Assembly: GCA_963556695.1 (NCBI GenBank)
Contig: CAUWAG010000003.1
Location: 3,038,001-3,102,000, forward strand
From: Anthostomella pinea
Taxonomy: Eukaryota; Ascomycota; Sordariomycetes; Xylariales; Xylariaceae
Direction: 5' to 3'
Length of the DNA: 64,000 bases
Made by a program: the position numbers and the translations under genes. The notes below the pieces were generated by a model. That model did not search any database. It saw only the letters and a program-made list of their open reading frames with translations, and was not told where the DNA came from. Positions within the stretch are counted from its first letter, which is position 1; every line of letters starts with the position of its first letter. Shown piece by piece: positions 32,165 to 44,634 of the stretch.

Positions 32165-33514
32165 CAATCCGTGGACAAAAGTCTCCGCCCGATCCCCATT
32201 TTTACACCTTCCATCTACTACACCCTCCAATTCAATTGAACCACAACGCACCTAATTATGGTGATAAAATTCTCAAATAAATTGTATTTAATAGCTAAGT
32301 CAATAGTGTGTATACCAACCACCGGCGCGCCTCACTGCAGCCATTCGGTCCTCCAGTGACTCCATCAAGACCCGAACCTGCTCCGGATCGATCTCCGACC
32401 ACGCCTGCTCAATTAACTCGTATGCGTAGCGATAACAAGGGATATTGTCCTTCAATTCGGCAAATTCAGGCTCGATAACATGTATCTTCTTCTTCAGAAG
32501 TCGCCAAACGTGCTCGATAGGGTTCATATCGGGGCTGTGAGGAGGCCAGTCGATACAGTGGATGCCGTGCTCCTCCATCCACTCCGGAACACCGCCAGTG
32601 AGGTGAATTTTCGCGTTATCTTGAACAAAAGGATCTCCAGCCTCGTAGAACGGAAACAAGCCTTCCTCAAGAACCCAATTATATGACTCTGCGGATACTC
32701 CTCCGCGCGGAGCATCCAGATCAAGTGAGCAGAAGACCAACTTGCCTAGTCCTCCTTCTCCGCCACGTAGCCAGATCATAAACCACACCATTATCAAAAT
32801 ACGAGTTTTGCCGTGATCCGTCTCGTCCACGAGATCATAACGGTACCGCTCTGAAGAGAATCAGATGGCCCAATCGCTTGGATTATCAGATGAATTTTAG
32901 ACCGTATATTCGTCTGAGAACATGGCTCACAACAACTCCTCCAGGCGCTCTGGTATGCTGTAATAATTAGCGAAAGCGAGCCTCTTCTAAGCGTCGTCAT
33001 CCGTGAGCTTGATTCGCTTCGCTGCGCGCCACTTCTAGAGGCCGTGTGCGTGACATATCCTCTTGATAGTCTTGGGAAAGCACGAAATGCGGGCTTCGTT
33101 TCGGATCTTCTGCCACGTTGCCCTGGGGAGCTCTCTCGCCTTCTCAATCACACGAACGCGTTCAAGAATGTTCAAAACGGGTGGGCGACCGCTCCTGGGG
33201 GCAGATTTCGGTATGGAGGTGGCCTCAAAGTTGGTGGTAATGTCGGAGATGGTTTTCAGGCGCTTCGTTTTAAACGCGGTTGCAACATCCCTGCGCGTTC
33301 TGCCGTCGATTCGCGCCGCCACAATTGCCGAGCGAGCTTCTGAAGTGAATTCGCCGTTAGCGACGCGATTGCCGCTCAATTCGCCCCCAAAAGATCGTAA
33401 ATCCATTATTAATTGCGGTGTTGAAAGGGTAGTGAAATCGAAGGGTGATTAACGCGTTGTTTTGATCTGAAGGAGATTGTGGTGGGTCGGGCGGAGACTT
33501 TTGTCCACCCAGTT
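32165..33514 (-). mobile_element. Tc1-type DD34E transposon, full length
   Basis: 1350 bp between TA dinucleotides (32163-32164 and 33515-33516). The terminal inverted repeats share GTGGACAAAAGTCTCCGCCC. It sits directly against the first surviving codons of the NRPS. Two other fragments of the family lie at 28633-28965 (5' end) and 45671-46298 (3' end). Confidence 0.93.
32300..33406 (-). pseudogene. Tc1-type transposase, interrupted
   Basis: The N-terminal piece (33406-33035) holds the helix-turn-helix part (TSEARSAIVAARIDGRTRRD ... SGRPPVLNILERVRVIEK) and ends at a stop after CHAHGL. The C-terminal piece (about 32830-32300) holds the catalytic motifs VQDNAKIH and, 34 residues after that Asp, SPDMNPIEHVW, i.e. 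DD34E. The middle carries stops and frame changes, so no full transposase can be made from this copy. Confidence 0.85.
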
Positions 33515-36500
33515 TATCTAGCATTCCTGTGACAGCAACCGGGAAGACAGACCGCAAGACACTCCGCAACATCGGCGCAGCCTTGACGCTGGACCAACTT
33601 GGCGCCACGAGACTGTCGGACGGTAGCGATAAGCGCCCACCAAGCACAGAGATGGAGAAGCGCCTGCAGACGCTATGGGCGGCGGTGCTGAAGATGGAGG
33701 ACCCGGGAAGAATCAGTGCAGATGATAGCTTCCTGCGTATCGGGGGTGACAGCATTGCAGCTATGAGGCTTGTTGGTGCAGCTAGAGCATCGGGTCTGAC
33801 TTTCTCCGTTGCGGATGTCTTGAGGCATCCAAAGTTGAGTGATCTGGCGGTAGAGATATCTGGGGTGGGACAGAGCGAGGTCGATGACGATCGGGCTATG
33901 ACAGTAAAGGGTATCGAGAGATTCTCCCTGCTGAAGAGCGAGTTGGATGTCACCGAGGCTGTTAGGTTGGCCACTGCTGCTCTGGATGGCATTGAGGAAG
34001 ACCAGATCGAAGACATGTACCCCTGCACGCCGCTTCAGGAGGGCATGTTGGCCTTGACCTCGTTACGCCCAGGCGAATACATCGCCAAATGCGCCTTGGA
34101 GCTGAGATCTTCGGTTGATCCAGGCCGTTTCCGCCAGGCTTGGGATGCGCTGGTCGCCTCGACGCCGATGTTACGGACTCGAATCCTCGATCTCACCGGC
34201 CAGGGCCTCGTACAGGCTGTCATCAACCAGGGGTCCGTTTGGTCAGAGGAGGATGGTCAGCAGGTGGTGGGGCTAGGGTGGCCTCTTTTTTCTGCCAGAC
34301 TCTCCGTGGAAACAGACCGATGTGTCTTTTATCTGACGATCCACCACGCGCTCTACGACGGCTGGTCGCTGGGACTTCTCTTCGAGAGACTAGAGGCGAT
34401 CTACCTCGAGATACCCATCCCTCCCGTACCCGACTACAAGACCTTCGTCAAACACGCCACCAGCATCGACCAAGGAGACGCTCTTGGGTTCTGGAGTCAT
34501 CAACTGCGGGGCCTCAATGCTGAGGTATTCCCCTCTTTGCCATCTCCATCCCACCAGCCAAAGCCAGACAAGGTGATGACCTATCACATCGACGGTCTAC
34601 GAATGGGAACGAATAGCGATGTGACGTTATCGACTGTTGTCCGCGCAGCATTCGCGCTCGTGATAGCCGACTATTCCGACGGCGATGACGATGTCGTCTT
34701 CGGCGTCACGGTGACAGGCCGGCAGACAGCGGTTCCTGGGATCGAGGACATGATCGGCCCGACCATAGCAACGGTACCGTTCAGGATCTCAGTCGACCGT
34801 GAGGAGGAGCTGCATGCCTACTTGTCTCGCGCCCAGACGCAATCAATTGAGATGACGCCGTTCGAGCAAATGGGCCTACAAAGGATACGTCGGCTCAGCC
34901 CCGATGCAGAGAGGGCGTGCAGCTTCCAGACGCTACTCATCGTTCAACCCGCTGAGGAGGCGGCCGAGTGGAGCTCCGAGATCATTGCGCGGGATATCCA
35001 CGATGTGGACGAGAACAGCGCAGACGTCGAAGGGGGAATGCTGCAGCAAGACGACACATATGCTCTGACAGTCGAGTGCCACCTCGGGAAAGACGGCTCC
35101 CTGCGATTGCGAATCGGTTATGACTCGACCGTCCTGGAGGAGAAGCAGGTCCAGCGCCTCGCCCAGCAATTCAAGCATATGCTACACCAGATATGCTCGT
35201 CCGACGACGAAACCTTGCCTGTGGCGACACTCCAGACACTCAACGGTGACGATGCTAGGGATATCTGGTCCTGGAATGAGACTGTTCCTGAGACCGTCAA
35301 CGTCTGTGTTCATGACAGAATCTCAGCAATGGCATTCCAGCTTCCAGACAAGCTAGCTGTCTGTGCCTGCGACGGAGACTGGACCTATCACGAATTGGAC
35401 TCTCTCTCCACTCATTTGGCCTTCCACCTGAGACGACTGGGCATTGACAGCGAGACCATCGTGCCCTTGGTCTTTGAGAAAAGCAAATGGACGCCGGTGG
35501 CCATGCTCGGCGTTATGAAAGCAGGCGGCGCTTCCGTCCTTGTCGACACTGCACAGCCCGAAGAACGATTGCGCGCCATCATCCCACAAGTCAGCCCAAG
35601 TGTGGTACTCTCGTCCGCGGGCAAGCAGGAGCTGGCGAACCGGTTGGCAGCCGGGGCCGCAGTGCAGGCCATCAGTGAAGCTGGACTGCGCGCGCTGAAC
35701 CGAAAAGTGGGCGGGGAGTGGCCCGTCTTGCCTCGGGTCAGTCCGTCGAGTCGACTGTATGTCGTATTCACATCAGGCTCAACAGGCACCCCGAAGGGGG
35801 TCGTCATTACGCACGCAAACTTCAGCAGCGCCCTGACCCATCAGAGAGCAGCGCAGGGCATCACATCTTCGACACGCCTGTTTAATTTCGCATCGCCTGC
35901 TTTTGACGTCGCGTGGGCGAACACGCTTACAGCGTTCGAGTGCGGAGCCACGCTGTGTGTTCCATCTGACGCAGACCGGAAAGACGATCTGAACGGAGCC
36001 ATTGCAAAGTTCAGGCCCACTCATATGGACGTGACACCCTCCGCTGCTCTCGTTCTATCAGCCGAGTCATTGCGCCAGCTCGAGAGCATGACGCTGGGTG
36101 GAGAGCGTCTCACGGCCGAATGGGCAAGACGCTGGGCGCCACATGTCAGCTTGAAGAACTCATACGGCCCAAGCGAGGCAACCCCCACGGCCACATTCAC
36201 TCAAGCTATCCTCCCTGACGGTTCGTTTGCCGGCAGTATCGGGACGGGGGCCGGTGTCAACACATGGGTGGTCAACGCAGCAGTCGGGACTTCTCTCGTT
36301 CCCATTGGAAGTACCGGCGAGCTGTGGCTGGAGGGTCCAATAGTTGGTGCCGGATACCTTGACGACGAAACCAAAACTGCCAGTGCTTTTATCGAGGATC
36401 CGCCGTGGCTGCTGCAGGGTAGTGACCGGCATCCGGGGCGACGAGGGCGCCTCTATAAAACAGGAGACCTTGTCCGGTACAACCAAGACGGCAGCCTCAC

Positions 36501-39500
36501 CTTCGTCGGACGAGCTGACAACCAGGTCAAGATAAATGGCCAGCGCGTGGAGCTGGGCGAAATTGAGAGCCACCACGACAACACCCACCAGACGGTCTGT
36601 CTGATACCGTCTTCCGGGCCCTGTGCAAAACGAGTTGTCGCGTTCTTCAGCCTGCGGGACGTGAAGCGAGAAGCCACCAACGCAACAAGTACCATTGAAA
36701 TACTCACCGTTACCGAGCACTCCAAGTCCGCCGAGCGACATACCCAAGCTTTGAAGACTCTTCTCTCCGAGACACTGCCAAGCTACATGATTCCCTCAGT
36801 ATGGGTGCCACTTGGATACTTCCCCATGACGGCCACCGGCAAGCTGGACCGTAAGGCGCTCAAACGTGTGGCTTGCCAACATGGACGCGGAGACGTACCA
36901 CATGATCGCCAACGTGGACAGCGGCCAAGTCGCTCGACGCGGGCCACGCACTGCTGTTGAGCGCCTGCTTATGGATGCCGCCAGTCGCGTCTTGAACATG
37001 GCGGTCGCAGATATCAACCTTGGGCGGTCCTTCATATCCAACGGCGGCGACAGTATCAGTGCCATGCGTCTCAGCTCACAATGGCGGGCCGCAGCGAGCG
37101 CTGAAGGTTTCTCAGTTGCTGCACTGATGAGGAGCAAGTCTCTTGCCGATTTCGCGCGGACGCTCTCGCCTGCTGCGGGGACGATGGCTGTAAGTAACGA
37201 CATGCCGGAAGAGGCGGTCGAAACCCCCTTTGAGCTGGCGCCTATCCAGCAGTGGTTCTTGGAGCAGCTTGAGCCTGCTGAGACAGTAACGCAACCTGAC
37301 TACCACTACAATCAGGGATTTTATGTCAAGATGGCAAACCGGAAGTTCTCCGAGGACGAAGTTGCGGCCGCTGTGGAGAGGCTGGTAAAACCACCACTCG
37401 ATGCTGAGGACACGGTTCAAGAAGATCGAAAGAAGCCGGTGGCAGTCAGTGTCAAAGCCGAACGAGGGAACATACCATTTTGCATCTCATAAGACTTCGA
37501 GCATAGAGGAGGCTGCGTCACTTGCCATGCAGAGCCATCTGTCCATCAACATCGAGTATGGGCGGGTGTTCTCCGGGGACCTGTGCGCTATGACTACCAC
37601 AGGAGAGCAGTACTTGATCCTCGTTGCCCACCATCTGGTCATCGACCTTGTTTCATGGCGCATTCTTCTAGACGAGCTCGAGACACTCCTGTCGGGCGAC
37701 ACACTCCAGCACAGCCTTCCGTTCCAGGCATGGGCCAAATTACAACAAGCCCACGTCTCGTCGTCATCCGACTTCCTGCCGGAGAAGCTTCTGTCCACCA
37801 AAAGACCTGGGCAACGACTTGGACTTCTGGGGCTTCACCCCCTCAACGCCCAACAACAACGATGCACATAGCACTTGTTTCGTCGAGATTGATCGCGAGA
37901 CAACGTCGCACCTCCTCAGCGCCGCCAACGACCCGTATAATACTGAGCCGGTTGACCTTCTCCTGTCAGCCGTCTGGGCTGCGTTCTTGAGCACGTTTCT
38001 TCGACGTCAGGGCCTCACCATCTTCAGCGAGGGTCACGGCCGCGAACCATGGTCTGCTGTGGCAGATACTGTCGATCTCTCGCGGACAGTCGGATGGTTC
38101 ACGACCATGAGTCCCATGAGCGTGTTAAGGGACGATACCGTTAGTGCTGCCAACATAGTCAGACTGGTAAAAGATGCGCGCCGTCGGTTACCAGCAAACG
38201 GATGGGCGTACTTCGCCTCGAGATATCTCAATCCTGAGGGCAAGATAGCGTTCCAGGCGCATAACTCAACCATGGAAGTCACGTTCAATTACCACGGGCA
38301 ATTCCAGCAGCTGGAAAATGAGGAGTCGTTCTTCAAGACGTGGCTCTTCCTGGAGTCTCGGAACAGGGGTCGGCCATCCCGGCGTCGTCCCTTTTCAACA
38401 TCGAAGTATCTCTTGAGGGCGGCGTTGCCCATTTCGAGTTCTCCTTCAACCGCCATATAAACCACCAGAGCCGCATCCATCAATGGATCTCTCAAATAGC
38501 TCCGTCGCTGCAGTCGATATGCAAAAACTTGGTCAGCACGCGGAGCCGCCCGTCGCGAACACTCTGCGACTATGAGTTTCTCACACTCGACTACCCCGTC
38601 CTCGACGACTTCCAAGACGGTCTCGTCACACAGATAGAGTCTCTCAACGGTTCGGGGATCGAGGAGGTCTACCCTTGTACTCCCACTGTGGATGGCATAC
38701 TGCTGAGCCAGACCCGACAAGCTAGCTCCTACAAAACCGTTGCGCTGCATGAGATCAGCTCGGGAGACAACAAGCCAATCGACATCGATAACCTCATTAA
38801 GGCTTGGCAAAAAGTCGTAGCTCATCAGCCTGCATTGCGAAGCATCTTCATCGGGGGACTCGACGCCTCTGCCGCTTTCAACCAAGTCGTGCTCAAGCCT
38901 TACCAAGGAGAAGTGGTGCTCCTTCCGCCCGTCGAAGACAGAGCTGCTGCAGTGGTGGCACTGAGCCAGCTGCCAGCTGTCGACTACACACAGCTTCGGC
39001 CGCCTCATCGAGTTGCGCTCGTCCCGGCACAGGGCAAAGTCGTGTGCGAGACTGCAATGTCCCACGCCATCACCGACGGCGCATCGTCTTCACTCCTCAT
39101 AGAGGATTGGACTCAAGCCTATATTGGCACACTGAGTACAGTCGACCTTCTATCCGCAACTTCCGGCTACGTCGCTGCTTTGCAGGCTGGCAAGACAAAA
39201 GCCGAGAAGCTCACCTACTGGAAGAAGAAGCTGGCCGGCGTCGAGCCTTGCCATTTTCCTGCCCTCGCCGGAGGTGCACGCGGCGGTAGCAGCAGCGAGA
39301 GAGCGACCGCAGCCACGACATCTACATCGACAGTGTTCATCAGGGACGCAGTTGTTCGCAAGTATCCAGCAGTTCTGCTCCGCCCCATCATCAGTCACGC
39401 CCGCAAGCCTCCTCCAGAGCGCATGGGCGCGTACCCTGTCTGCCTACACCAGCAGCGAGGCAGGATCGGTCGTGTTCGGGTACCTCTGTTCGGGGCGGGA

Positions 39501-42500
39501 CGCGCCAGTCGCGGGAATCGACGTGTCTATCGGCGCGTACGCGAATATGATGGTATGTCGCGCGGAAATCGAGACGGGCGGGAGCGATGGGTTCGTGCGT
39601 GGGGTGCACGAGCAGATCATGCAGGACATGGACTATCAGCACTGCTCGCTTGCGGAGATTCAGCATGAACTTGGGGCTGGACGAGGACTGTTCAACAGTG
39701 TTGTTTCTTTCCAGAGGGTAGAGGCTGACCAGCAGGACACGGACGCGACCGAGGTGGGGTTGGCGTTTGAGGGGCTTGACGGTCTGGATCCGACTGAGGT
39801 AACCCTAACCCTAACTCTCTGACACCTGTTGAAGAGACAGCTGACAAATCGCGCAGTATGACATCGTCCTCGGCATCAACTACGCGGCAGACCACATTGA
39901 AGTGGAGCTTGAGTACGCAGATACTCATCTGACCGACGAGCAAGCCAACAGGGTGCTCTCTCTTTTCCAGAAGCACACCGCCTCGTTTGTAGCAGACACC
40001 AACAAAGACGACGGCGACCGGGAACAGCGTCTCATCAGCGATGAAGACGCACAACAGATTTGGCAGTGGAATGCCTCTGTGCCCGCCGCTTCCGAGCGAT
40101 GTATGCACGAGTTGATCACAGGCACAGCGCGTCGCAACCCTACCGGCCCGGCCATCTGCGCTCACGATGGAGACTTCACCTACGGAGAGATGGATGTTCT
40201 CGCCACGCGGTTGGCGCAGCGCCTTGTGCAGCTCGGCGTGGGAAGTGGGGATATGAGCATCGTGCCTCTTTGCTTTGAGAAGTCCAAATGGACCCCTATT
40301 GCCATGCTGGCTGTCATGAAAGCTGGTGGGACTTGTGTCACATTGGACACGGCGCTGCCAGAGGAGAGGTTGCGCGGGATCGTGCGCCAGGTGCAGCCGA
40401 CACAAGAGCAACATGCACTCATACTATGCTCGTCTGCCTGTGAAGACCTGGCTGGTCGACTGGTCGAGGGCGCATTCTTGCAGGTCGTGGACGAGAGCAT
40501 TTTGACGCTTCCAGAGTTGTCCTCGCCATTGCCAGTCGTCTTGTCCTCGACGAACCTGTACGTCGTCTTCACCTCAGGCAGTACCGGGGTTCCGAAGGGG
40601 GTGATGATAAGCCACGCGAACTACGCCAGCGCCGTACTTTATCAGCAGGCCGCTCACGGTTTCACCGTCTCCTCGAGGGTCTACGATTTCGCTTCTTTTT
40701 CTTTCGACGTTAGTTGGTCCAACTTCCTCCACACGCTGTCCATTGGGGCCTGTTTATGCATACCCTCGGATGAAGACCGACGGAACGACCTGGTTGGCTC
40801 TATTCAACGCCTGCGTGCCACGCATGTTGATGTCACACCATCGGTCGCTCGATTGCTTCCGGCTGAAGCTCTGCAAAAGGTGCAGACGCTTGTATTGGGT
40901 GGTGAGAAGATACCAGATGAGGCAAGGAACTGGGCTCATTTGGTCATGGGCGGTGTGAAGAACCCCTATGTAAGTGCAACTGGATGAGACTGCTCCTCTT
41001 ACTGAAATTACTAACGCAAAACGCAGGGCCCGAGCGAGTGCACACCGACAGCAACCATTACAGATGTCGATCCTAACGCCACATTCACCGGTAGTATCGG
41101 CAAAGGTATCGGCCTCAATACATGGGTCGTAGACGTTGACGGCCAATCCTTGGTCCCCGTCGGATGTACCGGCGAGATCTGGCTAGAAGGGCCCCTCGTC
41201 AGCAACGGCTACCTAGGCAATGACGAAAAGACAGCAGCAGCATTCATCACGAACCCACCTTGGCTACTACGCGGTGCAGGTGACTTTTCCGGACGCAGGG
41301 GTCGACTATACAGGACGGGTGATCTTGTACATTATAGCGGCACGAACGGCTCTCTCGTCTTCGTCGGCAGGAAGGACATCTCCCAGGTTAAGATCAACGG
41401 CCAGCGTGTGGAGCTGGGTGAGGTTGAACACCACGTGAGGGCATGCGTCCTTGAGGAAACCGTAAAGCAGGTCGTGGCCGAGGTTGTGACGCCCCAACAT
41501 AACGGGAGCGCCATGCTAGTGGCTTTCCTCGAGATTGATTCATGTTCCTCTACCGACGCTGGAGTTGTCGTCGCTTCCTTTGGTCTCGAAGAGATGCTAA
41601 ACTTGCGGCTGCCGATCCACATGATACCGGCAGCTTACATCCCCCTGGAGCAAATCCCTCTGACGGCAAATGGTAAGACGGACCGCAAGCATCTCCAAGA
41701 GATGGGCAAACATCTCACGCCAGCCCAGCTGCGGCCAATTGTGGCCTCGAAATCAGGCTCTCTGGTGTCAAGCAGACCTCCGACGTCGATGGAGAAGAAA
41801 TTACGCAAACTTTGGGCAGCGGTGCTGAAAGTGGACGAAAAGCAAATCGAGACCAGCGACAGCTTTTTCCGCATGGGAGGAGACAGTATCGTGGCGATGC
41901 GGCTGGCGGGTGCTGCTCGAGACACGGGTTTGTCCCTGTCCGTGGCGGACATCCTTAAAAGCCCAATGCTAGAGATCATGGCCCAAGTGCTGCAGCCACT
42001 TGGAAGGGGTAGAGTCGGTCAATTGTCGAGGTCCTTGGTGGAGGAACCCGAAATGATCGATGCTTTGCCATACGAGCCTTTCTCCCTCCTTCCTAGAGGC
42101 GTCAATACCACAGCTCTCTGGCGCCGTCTTCCTGAATACGGCATCGCACGCGACGCAGTCCACGACATACTCCCAGTTACAGACCAGCAAGCCAGGTTGG
42201 TATCCCTGACCTACACGGCGAACCGCGGCATGCTCCTCTACCACACGCTCGACGGTCATGGCACCCCTGACTTCTCCCAAATCCGTGCCGCGTGCCGCGA
42301 CCTCGTCCAGCGTTTCGACATGCTTCGCACTGTCTTCATTGCGCACGGCACTGCCTTTCTGCAAGTCGTCCTGCGGTACCTAGCCCTCGAGATTCCCGTC
42401 CTCGCCACGAGCCACCGGGATTTGGAGGACTGTGTCGAGGACGTCCGGCAGTACGACAGCGGGCGGGCCAGTCTCCGTTTCGGCTCACCACTCGCGGGCT

Positions 42501-43909
42501 TCGCCATCATCCACCAGACACGCATCAACAAGTGGCGGCTCGTGGCGCGCACGTCTCACGCGCAGCACGACGGCATGAGCCTGCTTAAGATGTGGAGTGC
42601 GTTCGAGAAGCTGTATCACCCTATGAATGAGGAGCAACGGAATCCACGACCCGGACCACAACATCTTCTCCCCGGCGCCGATGCGAACCTCACGCCTCCC
42701 CGCTCACCTCACATGTCTGCCGCTGACAGCAGCAACAACGACGCATCTTCATTGCAGCATTTCTCCTTCACCCAGCACATGCTCGCCCTCGACCAGATGG
42801 ACAAGGATGCGGCGCATCGGTATTGGCGCACCCTCCTCCAGGGCTCTTCTCCAACCGTCCTCCGCCCGCAGCCGAGCCACACCCTACGCATCGGCGAGGG
42901 GCCCTGCGTGGTGCGCGAGATACCGCGCGCGACACTGCCGCCGTGCGACTTCACCTTCTTCACGGTGCTGAAGTCGGCGTGGGCGTACGTGCTCGCGCGC
43001 GCCGCCGCGAGCGATGACATTGTCTTCTCGACACTGACGCAAGGCCGCGGGTTGCGCGGTAGCCAGGACGCATTCGGGCCCTGCGTGAACGTCGTGCCGA
43101 CGCGCGTGCGGTTCGCGGACGGCTGGCGGGCCACGGACCTGATGACTGCCGTGCAGGGCCAGCATGTCGCGAGCTTGCCATTCGAGCAGGTGGGGTCGCG
43201 TGAGATGGTGCGAGAGTGCACAGACTGGCCGCGGTGGATGTTTGCTGGGTCGGTGGTATATCATCATAACTTTGAAGATGGTGATGGAGAGTCTGAGTCT
43301 GATGATGGTTACACTCGTGGCATGCATGAGGAAAGTGTTGCCGCGCGTCAGGGCTTCGCGGTTGCTGGGGATGTCGACAATGTGGATGTGCACGTCACGA
43401 GCAAGCCCAGCGACGACGGCAAAGCATTCAGAATCGAGCTGAGCTTTGCGGTTGGCACCGTGTTGGAGAGGATGGCGAGCCTGCTGGTCGCTAAGCTTTG
43501 TGAGACCATCAGCCTGTTCCACCGCGCTGGTGATATGCCATTGCCGTCGAGCATGGACCTCAGGTCGTTGGCGGCGTCACTGCCGCAGCCAATGAATCCT
43601 GGCGGGCACGATGGCTTGTTACTGGAGCCGACTGCGGAGGAGGTCATGGTCGCGCAGCTGTGTCCGGAGGACGTTAGGCATGCGCTGGTAACCTCATGGG
43701 CCGAGGCGCTGGGTTGTGGCGTAGAGACGGTACCGAGAGCTCATGAAGCAACGTCGTTCTTTGATCTAGGTGGCGATATCGTCTGCGCTTCGGTGCTGTC
43801 GGCGCACATGCAGCGCCAGGGCTACGATCTGGGCATTGAGGATGTCTTGGAGAATCCTATGATATGCCAGCAGCTTGGATTGCTTGGTTGGCGGTTGCTT
43901 AGGGTATGA
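33515..43909 (+). pseudogene. Nonribosomal peptide synthetase, 5'-truncated and frameshifted
   Basis: Remaining domain order: end of an A domain (A10 VTATGKTDRK, 33527), T1 (GGDSI, Ser at 33751), C1 (YPCTPLQEG; HHALYDG near 34342), A1 (FTSGSTGTPKG; NSYGPSEATPT; MTATGKLDRK), T2 (GGDSI, Ser at 37052), E (HHLVIDLVSW at 37628; EGHGREPW; FNYHGQ), C2 (SHAITDG near 39060), A2 (FTSGSTGVPKG; NPYGPSECTPT; LTANGKTDRK), T3 (GGDSI, Ser at 41884), terminal C3 (SHAQHDG near 42554), T4 (LGGDIV). Introns: 39799-39856 and 40970-41026. Frameshifts of one base lie near 36870, 37390, 37797, 38335 and 39345; 39857-43909 is intact. The 5' end is the A10 motif, exactly at the Tc1-type element, and no start codon or promoter exists. 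By eye the A-domain pocket residues read D-V-A-V-T-G-S-P-T-K and D-V-S-V-V-G-P-P-T-K; I assign no substrate. E followed by C2 implies a D-residue at that step. Confidence 0.92.
39799..39856 (+). other. NRPS intron containing telomere-like repeats
   Basis: 58-nt intron, donor GTAACC, branch CTGAC, acceptor GCAG; splicing joins DPTE to YDIVLGINY. The donor end reads GTAACCCTAACCCTAACTC, which includes two CCCTAA units. Confidence 0.8.
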
Positions 43910-44634
43910 GCTGCCTTTAGATTAGCTGTCTCTCTTTCCCCCCCCCCCCCCTTTTTTTTTCCTTTTTTTTTTTTTTGCGCTCCTTTCGTGGAGAGGGTTT
44001 TTCCTATATCTTTCCCAGTACAAATGGTATCAGGTCAAGGAATCGATGGCCAGTGTTTATAAGGGTATGAGTTTTCTGTCGGAGCGTCGTCCTGTGGGAT
44101 AGCCGAGGAGATGATAAATAGATAGTTCTTTGCCGGCTATGCCACGGGGCATCGGTCATACTCTCAACATAAAAAGTACTCGATATTGCGAAGTCTTAAA
44201 TACTCTTGGCGCCCAGGATGATCTAGGCCACTATCCCTCATTCTGATATTTAGAACACAGCAGTTTTCCTTTGAAATACCAGCTTTCTCCCACTCCGCAC
44301 GTCCATTCAGCCACGGTGGGAGAAAGCGTCGGCCTCTCTTCAGAGAGACCCCTGCGTCGTACGGACCAGCCTTGCTCCACGATCATTTGAGCCGAACTCT
44401 CCACCTCCAATTTCCCTTTGTAAATCACTGTGAAGCCATACTGCTGACTATGCGCGTATCGGATTCCGTTCCCTCGGTATCTGGTCTGCTGGGGGGTCTA
44501 AAGACCCATGATGTGCCATCCTAGCAAACATTCTTCCTTATCCGGCCCCACCTAAGACTCCGGCGCCGGTTGTTGTCCTCTCGACACTCTATCATGAAAA
44601 CCGGGAGTATATATGGCATCGTGGCCACTGTGGC
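43910..44634. other. NRPS 3' region with homopolymer tract
   Basis: A C-run followed by T-runs (about 43938-43976) lies just after the NRPS stop. No gene seen. Confidence 0.6.

Noticed and set aside
33044..33343. Plus-strand 99-residue ORF inside the Tc1-type element
   Set aside because: Antisense shadow of the transposase N-terminus; of interest only because it explains the chimeric tail at 28804-28966.
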